Below, in pieces: positions 15,712-21,814 of a stretch of 21,814 nucleotides of DNA. Position 1 is the first letter of the stretch, and each line of letters begins with the position of its first letter. Below the pieces are notes generated by a model that was not told where the DNA came from, searched no databases, and worked only from the letters and a program-made list of their open reading frames with translations. Location: positions 1-21,814 of the forward strand of contig JAEXMK010000048.1 of the NCBI GenBank assembly GCA_023444445.1, in the 5' to 3' direction. The stretch comes from Pseudomonadota bacterium (GTDB lineage Bacteria > Pseudomonadota > Alphaproteobacteria > Rhizobiales > Rhizobiaceae). Made by a program: the position numbers and the translations under genes.

Positions 15712-17753
15712 ACGGAAAGAAGCTGCCTGATGGCGGTATTCTCTTCGATGACACCGACGACGACGATGACGATGCAAGCCTTGCCGTAACGGAAACGGCC
15801 GAGGCTTCGCGCGACGTCGTTGGCATGGACTGGAATGCGGGATGGAAAAACGAATCCGGCCTGAAGGGCATGGATCTGATCGCGGAGTTCGTCAAACACC
15901 TGCCGAATTCACCGGGTGTCTATCGCATGTTCAACGAGGCGGGCGACGTGCTTTACGTCGGCAAGGCGCGCTCGTTGAAGAAGCGCGTCGGCAATTACGC
16001 GCAGGGCCGCGTGCATTCCAACCGCATTGCCCAGATGGTGCGTCTCACCACGCATATGGAATTCGTCACCACCCGCACGGAGACGGAAGCGCTTCTGCTT
16101 GAAGCGAATCTGATCAAGCGTTTGCGACCGCGCTTTAATGTGCTTTTGCGTGACGACAAGTCGTTTCCCTATATTCTCATCACCGCCGACAATCGCGCGC
16201 CGGCCATCTTCAAGCATCGCGGCGCGCGGGCGCGCAAGGGCGACTATTTCGGTCCCTTCGCGTCGGCCGGCGCTGTCGGCCGCACGATCAATTCGCTGCA
16301 GCGCGCCTTCCTCATTCGAACCTGTACGGACAGCGTGTTCGAAACCCGCACCCGTCCCTGTCTTCTCTACCAGATCAAGCGCTGTTCCGGGCCCTGCACG
16401 CATGAGGTGAGCGACGAGGGCTATGCGGAACTCGTCAAGGAAGCCAAGGATTTCCTGTCCGGCAAGAGCCAGAGCGTCAAGACCGCCATTGCGCGGCAGA
16501 TGAACGAGGCTTCCGAAGACCTGGATTTCGAGCGCGCCGCGATCTATCGCGACCGGCTGGCTGCGCTTTCGCATGTCCAGAGCCATCAGGGCATCAATCC
16601 CGCCGGCATCGAAGAAGCGGACGTCTTCGCCATTCATCATGAAGGCGGCATTTCCTGTATTCAGGTGTTCTTTTTCCGCACCGGGCAGAACTGGGGCAAT
16701 CGCGCCTATTTCCCGAAGGCCGATCCCTCCCTGCCCGGCTCGGAAATCCTCAACGCCTTTCTCGCGCAGTTCTACGACGACAAGCCGGTGCCGAAGCAGA
16801 TCCTGCTCTCCGAAGCGGTCGAAGAACAGGAACTCCTGGCGGCTGCCCTCGGTGAAAAAGCCGGGCACAAGGTGACGATCAATGTGCCCCAGCGCGGCGA
16901 GAAGAAGGACATTACCGACCATGTTTTGGCCAATGCCCGCGAGGCGCATGGCCGCAAGCTGGCGGAAACCTCGTCTCAGGCGCGGCTGCTGAAAGGCATG
17001 GCCGAGACGTTTAATCTTCCCTACGTGCCGCGCCGCATCGAGATTTACGATAACTCCCACATCATGGGCACCAATGCGGTGGGCGGCATGGTGGTGGCGG
17101 GGCCGGAAGGTTTCGTGAAGAACCAGTATCGCAAGTTCAACATCAAATCGACCGACATCACGCCGGGCGACGACTTCGGCATGATGCGCGAGGTGATGAC
17201 CCGTCGCTTCTCGCGCCTGCTGAAAGAAGAAGGCAAGCCGGATCGCGACCGCGTACCGACCCCGGAAGAAGCCGCTGATATGCCCTTCCCCGCCTGGCCG
17301 GACGTGATCCTGATCGACGGCGGTCAAGGTCAGATGACTGCAGTGCGCGCCATTCTCGACGAACTCGGCATTCGTGACTGCGTGACCGCGATTGGCGTGG
17401 CGAAGGGTGTGGACCGCGAGGCGGGCCGAGAGCGGTTCTTTGCGGATGGGCGCGCCGATTTCTCGCTGCCCCCGCGTGACCCCGTGCTTTATTTCATCCA
17501 GCGTATGCGTGACGAGGCCCATCGCTTCGCCATCGGCTCGCACCGGGCACGACGCAAGAAGGAAATGGTGCGCAATCCGCTGGATGAAATTTCGGGAATC
17601 GGTCCGGGACGGAAGCGCTCCCTGCTGCAGCATTTCGGCACGGCAAAGGCGGTTTCCCGCGCTGGCCTCAACGATCTGATGGCTGTTACCGGCATTTCGG
17701 AGACGGTGGCGCGACAAATTTACAATCACTTCCACGAGAGCGGCGGCGATTGA
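15708..17753 (+). CDS. uvrC: Excinuclease ABC subunit C
   Basis: Makes both incisions around bulky lesions in nucleotide excision repair with UvrA and UvrB. The 681 residues comprise a rhizobial-type N-terminal extension of about 60 residues with an acidic run (DDTDDDDDD, 14-22), a GIY-YIG domain (GVY at 70-72, YVG at 83-85), and Cys206-x11-Cys218-x7-Cys226-x3-Cys230, which matches the spacing of the Fe-S cysteines of E. coli UvrC. Then come the UVR helix hairpin ([12 protein letters not shown]), the RNase H-like nuclease ([37 protein letters not shown]), and C-terminal helix-hairpin-helix repeats ([17 protein letters not shown]). GGAG lies 5-6 nt before the ATG, which overlaps the SDR stop codon. 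Confidence 0.97.
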   Translation: MNGKKLPDGGILFDDTDDDDDDASLAVTETAEASRDVVGMDWNAGWKNESGLKGMDLIAEFVKHLPNSPGVYRMFNEAGDVLYVGKARSLKKRVGNYAQGRVHSNRIAQMVRLTTHMEFVTTRTETEALLLEANLIKRLRPRFNVLLRDDKSFPYILITADNRAPAIFKHRGARARKGDYFGPFASAGAVGRTINSLQRAFLIRTCTDSVFETRTRPCLLYQIKRCSGPCTHEVSDEGYAELVKEAKDFLSGKSQSVKTAIARQMNEASEDLDFERAAIYRDRLAALSHVQSHQGINPAGIEEADVFAIHHEGGISCIQVFFFRTGQNWGNRAYFPKADPSLPGSEILNAFLAQFYDDKPVPKQILLSEAVEEQELLAAALGEKAGHKVTINVPQRGEKKDITDHVLANAREAHGRKLAETSSQARLLKGMAETFNLPYVPRRIEIYDNSHIMGTNAVGGMVVAGPEGFVKNQYRKFNIKSTDITPGDDFGMMREVMTRRFSRLLKEEGKPDRDRVPTPEEAADMPFPAWPDVILIDGGQGQMTAVRAILDELGIRDCVTAIGVAKGVDREAGRERFFADGRADFSLPPRDPVLYFIQRMRDEAHRFAIGSHRARRKKEMVRNPLDEISGIGPGRKRSLLQHFGTAKAVSRAGLNDLMAVTGISETVARQIYNHFHESGGD

Positions 17754-17856
17754 CGCAGAACGGTGGGACCGAACTGCTAAAAAAACATAATCACGTGTTG
17801 ACGCTATGCCCTGGCGGCGGCATCAAGACAGCTGATCTCAGACTGACAGGTTTCCC

Positions 17857-18444
17857 ATGGCTTCGCGCGCATACAGCATCCCCAACCTTCTGACCTACGG
17901 CCGCATTCTCGCGGTTCCTGTCATCGTTTTGTGCTTCTTCATCGAGGGCAAGCTGGAGAGCTCTGACTTCGCGCGCTGGACGGCGCTGTGGCTGTTCATC
18001 ATCGCCTCGCTGACCGATTTCCTCGATGGTTATCTGGCCCGTATATGGAACCAGACGTCCAATATCGGCCGCATGCTGGACCCGATCGCCGACAAGCTGC
18101 TGGTCGCCTCCGTGCTGCTTCTGATGGCGGCGGATGGCACCATTGCCGGCTGGTCGCTGTGGGCCGCCATCACCATTCTCTGCCGTGAAATTCTGGTCTC
18201 GGGCCTGCGCGAATACCTAGCGGCGCTGAAGGTCAGCGTTCCCGTGACACGCATCGCCAAGTGGAAGACGACGATCCAGATGGTCGCCATTGCGTTCCTG
18301 CTGGCAGGTCCGGCAGGTGACAAAGTCCTGCCCTATACGACAGAGATGGGCATTACGCTTCTCTGGCTTGCAGCTGCACTTACCATGTATACCGGCTATG
18401 ATTACTTCAAGGCCGGTCTCAAGCACATCGTGGACGAAGACTGA
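17857..18444 (+). CDS. pgsA: CDP-diacylglycerol--glycerol-3-phosphate 3-phosphatidyltransferase
   Basis: Inner-membrane enzyme that forms phosphatidylglycerol-phosphate from CDP-diacylglycerol and glycerol-3-phosphate, the committed step to PG and cardiolipin. The 195 residues contain the full CDP-alcohol phosphotransferase motif: Asp54, Asp57-Gly58, Ala61-Arg62, Gly71, Asp75, Asp79. The N-terminus SIPNLLTYGRILAVPVIV is the typical first helix, and about five to six hydrophobic segments follow. The 103-nt gap after uvrC holds TTGACG (17798-17803) but only a poor -10 (CATCAA), so a separate promoter is uncertain. The ribosome site is weak (AGG, 7 nt). Its stop shares one base with the moaD start (TGATG). 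Confidence 0.95.
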   Translation: MASRAYSIPNLLTYGRILAVPVIVLCFFIEGKLESSDFARWTALWLFIIASLTDFLDGYLARIWNQTSNIGRMLDPIADKLLVASVLLLMAADGTIAGWSLWAAITILCREILVSGLREYLAALKVSVPVTRIAKWKTTIQMVAIAFLLAGPAGDKVLPYTTEMGITLLWLAAALTMYTGYDYFKAGLKHIVDED

Positions 18445-18698
18445 TGACACGCATCGTTTATTTCGCCTGGGTCCGCGAGAAGATCGGCACGGATGAAGAG
18501 GAGCTGGATATTCCCTCGTCCGTCACCACCGCAGGCGAGCTGATCGCCTGGCTCGCGACCCGCGGCGAAAACTACGAGGCTGCCTTTGAATTCCCCGATG
18601 TCATCAGGGTCGCCGTCAATCAGGAACATGTCGAGCATGACGAGAGCATTGCCGGCGCGCGCGAGATCGGCATTTTTCCGCCCATGACGGGGGGATGA
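18444..18698 (+). CDS. moaD: Molybdopterin synthase small (sulfur-carrier) subunit
   Basis: Ubiquitin-fold sulfur carrier of 84 residues (E. coli MoaD 81). It ends in the required Gly-Gly (FPPMTGG), whose C-terminus becomes a thiocarboxylate and donates sulfur to precursor Z within the MoaD-MoaE complex. The N-terminus TRIVYFAWVREKIGTDEEEL is characteristic. Translationally coupled to pgsA by TGATG overlap and followed 4 nt later by moaE. Confidence 0.95.
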   Translation: MTRIVYFAWVREKIGTDEEELDIPSSVTTAGELIAWLATRGENYEAAFEFPDVIRVAVNQEHVEHDESIAGAREIGIFPPMTGG

Positions 18699-18702
18699 GC
18701 GG

Positions 18703-19170
18703 ATGCAGAAAGTCGTCGAACCGACTGTGCGCGTGCAGGCAGAAGACTTCGACGCCGCCGATGAAACACGCCTGTTAACGCAGGGCGACAAAAGCATCGG
18801 CGCCGTCGTGGCCTTCACCGGGCTATGCCGCGACGATGGCGGTACACTGGCTGCACTGGAACTCGAACATTATCCCGGCATGGCGGAAGCGGAAATCACC
18901 CGCATCGCCAAACTTGCGATGAAGCGCTTCGGCCTGCTTGGCCTCACCGCCATCCACCGCCACGGCAAGATTGCCACCGGCGAAAACATCGTCCTCGTCA
19001 TCGCCGCCTCATCTCATCGACAGGCCGCCTTCGATGGCGCCAATTTCGTGATGGACTATCTCAAGACGTCAGCACCGTTCTGGAAAAAGGAACATGGCAG
19101 GGATGGCGCGACGGGCGACTGGGTGGCTGCGAAGGCGACCGACGATACGGCCAAGGACAAGTGGCGATAG
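18703..19170 (+). CDS. moaE: Molybdopterin synthase catalytic subunit
   Basis: Converts cyclic pyranopterin monophosphate to molybdopterin with sulfur from MoaD. The 155 residues match the family (E. coli 150). Typical blocks are GAVVAFTGLCRDD, ELEHYPGMAE, HRHGKIATGENIVLVIAAS-SHR and DYLKTSAPFWKKE. Lys121 and Lys128 align with the active-site Lys119/Lys126 of E. coli MoaE. A G-rich site lies about 8 nt upstream of the ATG, inside the moaD end. Last gene of the cluster; a 14-bp perfect palindrome (19189-19202) follows. moaA, moaC and the rest of the cofactor pathway are not in the window. Confidence 0.95.
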   Translation: MQKVVEPTVRVQAEDFDAADETRLLTQGDKSIGAVVAFTGLCRDDGGTLAALELEHYPGMAEAEITRIAKLAMKRFGLLGLTAIHRHGKIATGENIVLVIAASSHRQAAFDGANFVMDYLKTSAPFWKKEHGRDGATGDWVAAKATDDTAKDKWR

Positions 19171-19221
19171 CGCTTTTGTCTTCTCGCATTTCCGGCCGGA
19201 AAACCGGGGCCCACTTTTCCC

Positions 19222-20124
19222 CTAGGCTGCTTCGACCCGGCTGCGCATGACGATCAGCCAGCCGACCAGCAAGGCCAGAACCGCCGCATCCCGCCAGGCG
19301 GCGGGGCCGTAACCGACCCAGAATGTTTCCGCAAAACCAATGGCTGCCGCCCCCAGGCCGCAGATGAGCGGGCTGGCATATCCGCCCGCCGCCGAGATCA
19401 GCACGACTTTCAGGCCGAAAACGAGACCGGCACCAAAATCCATGGTGCCGTAATAAAACGTGGCGAGCACGCCGGCAATGGCTGCCACGAAACCCGCCGC
19501 GCAATAGGACAGCAGAAATATCCTGTCCGCATTCACCCCCAGGAGCGAGGCGGCCAAGGCATCGTCCGACACGGCCTTCCAGCGCCTGCCGAATGCGGAA
19601 TGGCCGAGATAAAGCGAACCTGTGAGAATGAGCAGGCAGAAGAGGGCCGTATTCAGCATCTGAATGTGTGTCAGGGTGACGGCAAAGCCGCCTTCGACCC
19701 AGAAACGTACCGGCTGCGATAAAAGCGGCGGCAGCCATAATTGCCTTGTATCGGCGGCGAGCCTTGCGCTTTCCGTGAGCGCAATCAGCACGCCGATGGA
19801 GGCCACGGTCACCGCGTTGGGAGAGGCCTTTGCCAGCGGCCGCATGACCGCCTTACCGATGAAGCCCGCGGCCCAAAGCCCGCCGAACAGGCCGGCCCCT
19901 GCCCCCAGCGCCAATGTTGCCGGCAGAACCAGCCACAGCCGGTTCCAGCCGAAATCAGCGAACAGCAGGCATGTCTGGCCGGCAAAAGCGAATATCGCGC
20001 CATAGGTCACATCGGCCCGTTTCGTGACCGAAAAGGCGATGGCGTAGCCGAAGGCCAGAACCGCATAGAGGGCTGCGACCGGCACGGCATTCAGCAATTG
20101 TTGCAGGAAATAAGCCAAGCCCAT
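19222..20124 (-). CDS. LivH-type branched-chain amino acid ABC transporter permease, alone
   Basis: Inner-membrane permease of the LivH/LivM family (PF02653), about 298-300 residues with roughly eight to nine hydrophobic segments. It has the LivH start (YFLQQLLNAVPVAALYAVLAFGYAIAF), the KRADVTYGAIFAFAGQ segment, and the ATPase-contact loop GRRWKAVSDDALAASLLGVN. No LivM, LivG, LivF or binding-protein gene is next to it: moaE converges downstream and the CGNR gene diverges upstream. ATG 20124 sits directly against GGGAGG. TTG 20118, 6 nt past that site, is a better-spaced start and would give MAYFLQQ. The open frame extends upstream to 20427, but that part is antisense to the regulator. Confidence 0.85.
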   Translation of the reverse strand: MGLAYFLQQLLNAVPVAALYAVLAFGYAIAFSVTKRADVTYGAIFAFAGQTCLLFADFGWNRLWLVLPATLALGAGAGLFGGLWAAGFIGKAVMRPLAKASPNAVTVASIGVLIALTESARLAADTRQLWLPPLLSQPVRFWVEGGFAVTLTHIQMLNTALFCLLILTGSLYLGHSAFGRRWKAVSDDALAASLLGVNADRIFLLSYCAAGFVAAIAGVLATFYYGTMDFGAGLVFGLKVVLISAAGGYASPLICGLGAAAIGFAETFWVGYGPAAWRDAAVLALLVGWLIVMRSRVEAA

Positions 20125-20136
20125 CCTCCCGCCGGA

Positions 20137-20172
20137 ATTATAACTGTTAAAAAGCTTTTTACCAGTTATAAT
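20137..20172. promoter_or_regulatory. 36-bp near-perfect palindrome with two outward-facing -10 boxes
   Basis: Left arm ATTATAACTGTTAAAAAG (20137-20154) pairs with the right arm in 17 of 18 positions; only the T at 20147 breaks symmetry. The right end, 20167-20172, is TATAAT on the plus strand; the left end, 20142-20137, is TATAAT on the minus strand. Counting the last base as -7, RNA would start at 20179 (plus, the A of an ATG of the CGNR gene) and at 20130 (minus, 6 nt before the permease ATG). The -35 regions (for example CTGTTA at 20144-20149) are weak and lie inside the palindrome, so the two promoters interlock. A dimeric regulator bound here should control both genes; the CGNR protein is the natural candidate. 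Confidence 0.75.
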
Positions 20173-20178
20173 ATGCGC

Positions 20179-20730
20179 ATGACATTTCGCTGGACAGAAC
20201 ATCGTTTCGCAGGGGGAGCACTGGCGCTTGATGTCGCCAATAGCGTGATCCTGCGCTCTGACGCGGCGAGAACGCTCGACCGCTTTGCCGTGCCGGAACA
20301 GATCGTCACCTTCGCCGAAGCAGCGACACGGCTTGGTATGGAGCGTGACAGGTTCCCCGCCCTCATCGCGCCGGAAGCGGATAAACGGCCCATTTTCCTC
20401 GAACTTCGCGAGGCGATCGACGATCACTTCCGTTCGGCTGTCTCCGGCGGGGCCGACGATGATGGCAAGCTGGCCCGCTTTCTCTCTGCCGGCGGCACGG
20501 CGCTGCGGACATTTCCAACCTCAGAAAGTCTCGCCAACGCCACCGTTCATTCCGCCCTGTCGCTGCTCGCCGGCGAGACGCGGCAACGGCTGCGGATCTG
20601 CGGCAATTGCGGCTGGCTGTTCATCGACCGCAGCAAGAACAGAAGCCGTATCTGGTGTGACATGGCGGTGTGCGGTAACCGGCAAAAAGCCAGCCGGCAT
20701 TATCACCGCAAGAAGGAGGCGCAGCCATGA
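20179..20730 (+). CDS. CGNR zinc-finger / ABATE-domain transcription regulator
   Basis: Likely DNA-binding regulator of 183 residues. The N-terminal ABATE-like domain (PF07336 type) carries the LALDVANSV motif at 15-23. The C-terminal CGNR zinc finger (PF11706) has Cys141-x2-Cys144 and Cys160-x4-Cys165, with CGNR at 165-168, followed by a basic tail (KASRHYHRKK). The frame allows ATG 20173 or ATG 20179. No ribosome site precedes either, but a perfect TATAAT at 20167-20172 predicts RNA starting exactly at 20179, so I take that as a leaderless start. It ends in ATGA shared with the lipoprotein gene. It probably represses or activates its own promoter and the divergent permease. Confidence 0.85.
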   Translation: MTFRWTEHRFAGGALALDVANSVILRSDAARTLDRFAVPEQIVTFAEAATRLGMERDRFPALIAPEADKRPIFLELREAIDDHFRSAVSGGADDDGKLARFLSAGGTALRTFPTSESLANATVHSALSLLAGETRQRLRICGNCGWLFIDRSKNRSRIWCDMAVCGNRQKASRHYHRKKEAQP

Positions 20731-21239
20731 GAATTGCCCTGCCCCTGCTTCTGGCGATTGCGGCAATGCTTTCGCTTTCCGGTTGCCAGCGCGATGAACC
20801 ACGTGAAGTGGCAAAGCTTTCCGGACGCATGTTCGTCTTCAATTACCGCGTCGCCGTCGCCACTTATCTGGTGACCCTTCAGCGTATTGCCCCCATCCGC
20901 GATGGCAGCAGCGTGGAAGCGGCATTCGAAAACCCGCGCGGAGGGCCTGACCTCGTCACCCGGGAAAGGATTTTTCCGAAGGACGAAAAGATCACCGTTC
21001 AGAGCCCGCCGGTCGAATGCGTGAAGCAGGACCAGCCCTACAGGGTCACCGTCCAGATCAAAGGACCGGATGGCGATACTCTGCAGACGATCGAGACCAC
21101 CATCCGCTCCGATACCGACCAGTCGGCTCTCCCCGCCAAGCCGCTGGTCGTCGGCCCGCTCTATACGCCCAATCCGGAGGTGTTCAAGGCTGACGGTTCG
21201 ACGGATATGCGACCGGTTCAGGGGTGCCCGGCGTCGTAG
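20727..21239 (+). CDS. Small predicted lipoprotein of unknown function
   Basis: Not recognised beyond being a lipoprotein. The 170 residues start with a lipoprotein signal: RIALPLLLAIAAMLSLSGC, lipobox LSGC with Cys20. The mature part is hydrophilic with predicted beta character (FVFNYRVAVATYLVTLQ, YRVTVQIKGPDGDTLQTIET). Besides Cys20 it has two cysteines (PPVECVKQ and QGCPAS at the end), which could form a disulfide. AAGGAGG lies 7 nt before the ATG, in contrast to the leaderless-looking regulator upstream, and the ATGA overlap makes the two genes one unit. Location in the inner or outer membrane cannot be told; residue +2 is Gln, not Asp, which favours the outer membrane. Confidence 0.8.
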   Translation: MRIALPLLLAIAAMLSLSGCQRDEPREVAKLSGRMFVFNYRVAVATYLVTLQRIAPIRDGSSVEAAFENPRGGPDLVTRERIFPKDEKITVQSPPVECVKQDQPYRVTVQIKGPDGDTLQTIETTIRSDTDQSALPAKPLVVGPLYTPNPEVFKADGSTDMRPVQGCPAS

Positions 21240-21242
21240 AGA

Positions 21243-21260
21243 GCGGGATAGCCTTCCCGC
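21243..21260 (+). terminator. Small hairpin after the lipoprotein gene
   Basis: GCGGGA (21243-21248) pairs with TCCCGC (21255-21260), 6-nt loop, starting 4 nt after the TAG stop. No T-run follows, so it is a weak terminator on its own. Together with the next hairpin it may end or protect the lipoprotein mRNA. Confidence 0.35.
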
Positions 21261-21265
21261 CTGAC

Positions 21266-21293
21266 AAAAAAACGGAGCCTTTCGGCCCCGTTT
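21266..21293 (-). terminator. Intrinsic terminator of ndk
   Basis: On the minus strand, AAACGGGGCC, a GAAA tetraloop and GGCTCCGTTT (one mismatched pair in 10) are followed directly by a T-run (7 T at 21272-21266). It lies 68 nt past the ndk stop. On the plus strand the trailing sequence is only TTTCCTC, so it should act mainly on ndk. Confidence 0.85.
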
Positions 21294-21360
21294 CCTCGAG
21301 TCTTTTCAGCAGCTTCACCCAATCGGCTGAAAGGGCAATTTAAGCCGTTGAGATTTTGAA

Positions 21361-21783
21361 TCAGCCGACGATTTCGGTTTCGGCAAACCAGTAGGCGATC
21401 TCCTGTGCAGCGGTTTCCGGAGCGTCGGAACCGTGAACGGAGTTTTCGCCGATGGAGAGCGCGAAGGACTTGCGGATGGTGCCTTCAGCGGCCTGGGCCG
21501 GGTTGGTGGCGCCCATGATTTCGCGGTTCTTGAGGATGGCGTTCTCGCCTTCCAGAACCTGAACGATGGTCGGGCCGGAAGTCATGCCTTCAACCAGTTC
21601 ACCGAAGAAGGGGCGCTCTTTGTGAACGGCGTAGAAGCCTTCTGCTTCGCGCTTGCTCATCCAGACGCGCTTGGAGGCGACGATGCGCAGACCGTTGTCT
21701 TCAAATACCTTGGTGATCGCGCCCGTGAGGTTACGCTTGGTTGCGTCCGGCTTGATCATCGAAAATGTGCGTTCAATCGCCAT
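21361..21783 (-). CDS. ndk: Nucleoside-diphosphate kinase
   Basis: Balances NTP and dNTP pools by passing the gamma-phosphate of ATP to NDPs through a phosphohistidine. The 140-residue protein is full length for the family. The start [18 protein letters not shown] and the active-site motif NSVHGSD with His117 (same number as E. coli Ndk) are unmistakable, as are Lys11 in IKP and the RPFF(x)8MTSGP stretch. AAGGA lies about 9 nt before the ATG. It appears to be a single-gene unit with its own promoter and terminator. Confidence 0.98.
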   Translation of the reverse strand: MAIERTFSMIKPDATKRNLTGAITKVFEDNGLRIVASKRVWMSKREAEGFYAVHKERPFFGELVEGMTSGPTIVQVLEGENAILKNREIMGATNPAQAAEGTIRKSFALSIGENSVHGSDAPETAAQEIAYWFAETEIVG

Positions 21784-21802
21784 GTGTCCGTTTCCTTTTC
21801 CT

Positions 21803-21808
21803 ATATAG
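21803..21808 (-). promoter_or_regulatory. Candidate -10 box of the ndk promoter
   Basis: CTATAT on the minus strand (21808-21803) matches the alphaproteobacterial -10 consensus. RNA would begin near 21796, leaving about 13 nt that contain the AGGA site before the ATG at 21783. The -35 would fall outside the window, so it cannot be tested here. Confidence 0.4.
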
Positions 21809-21814
21809 AAAGTG

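Noticed and set aside
15909..17735. 608-codon minus-strand frame
   Set aside because: Antisense to uvrC; no recognisable domain and composition typical of a shadow.
17798..17826. TTGACG with CATCAA 17 nt later, as a pgsA promoter
   Set aside because: The -35 is good but the -10 matches poorly, and read-through from uvrC is equally likely.
19189..19202. Perfect 14-bp palindrome TTTCCGGCCGGAAA between moaE and the permease
   Set aside because: It has no loop and no T-run, so it is a poor terminator; it may be a protein site or chance in GC-rich DNA. Not listed as a feature.
1..21814. CRISPR arrays, tRNAs, transposases, phage or defence genes
   Set aside because: I looked on both strands and saw no regularly spaced repeats, no tRNA-like cloverleaf and no recognisable mobile or defence protein.

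Overview
The window reads as a piece of the main chromosome of an alphaproteobacterium of the Rhizobiales, most likely Agrobacterium or a close Rhizobium relative. The reasons are the moderately high GC, the RopB/AopB-type outer-membrane protein, the HdaA-type replication regulator beside polyphosphate kinase, and the general look of the proteins. This assignment comes from recognising protein families by eye, not from a search. Almost all the DNA is single-copy, tightly packed core genome. I see no insertion sequence, integrase, tRNA, rRNA or CRISPR array.

Layout, left to right. (1) 1-4079, minus strand: an operon of an AI-2E/PerM-type membrane protein, the DnaA-related regulator HdaA and polyphosphate kinase (ppk, cut by the left edge). 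(2) 4364-6108, plus: the purine pair purM-purN, overlapping by ATGA. (3) 6241-7426, plus: an omptin-family outer-membrane protease with intact catalytic residues in an AT-richer pocket, then a possible 43-residue basic protein. (4) 7454-10292, minus: a large cytoplasmic molybdopterin oxidoreductase followed by a NudK-like Nudix hydrolase. (5) 10400-13800: rlmJ (plus), a YbhN-type membrane protein (minus), a secreted RNase T2 and a glutathione S-transferase (both plus). A strong hairpin terminator separates the GST from aopB (minus, 13918-14574). (6) 14923-19170, plus: a pteridine-reductase-like SDR and uvrC (ATGA overlap), then pgsA, moaD and moaE packed together. (7) 19222-21239: a lone LivH-type permease (minus), divergent from a CGNR zinc-finger regulator and a small lipoprotein (plus). 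(8) ndk (minus) with its own terminator and a partial promoter at the right edge.

Functional links. MoaD and MoaE form molybdopterin synthase, whose product is the cofactor backbone needed by the oxidoreductase at 8.1-10.3 kb. Several products act in the envelope (PerM, omptin, YbhN-like protein, AopB, PgsA, LivH-like permease, lipoprotein). HdaA and Ppk link replication control and polyphosphate metabolism in one operon.

The least ordinary spot is the 48-bp gap between the LivH-like permease and the CGNR regulator. It holds a 36-bp palindrome with one mismatched pair, and each end is a perfect TATAAT -10 box pointing outward. The spacing predicts a leaderless regulator mRNA that begins on its own ATG, and a permease mRNA with a leader of only about 6-12 nt. 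This looks like a compact, self-contained regulatory switch. I found no clear evidence of a larger undescribed system (defence, mobile or biosynthetic) in the window.
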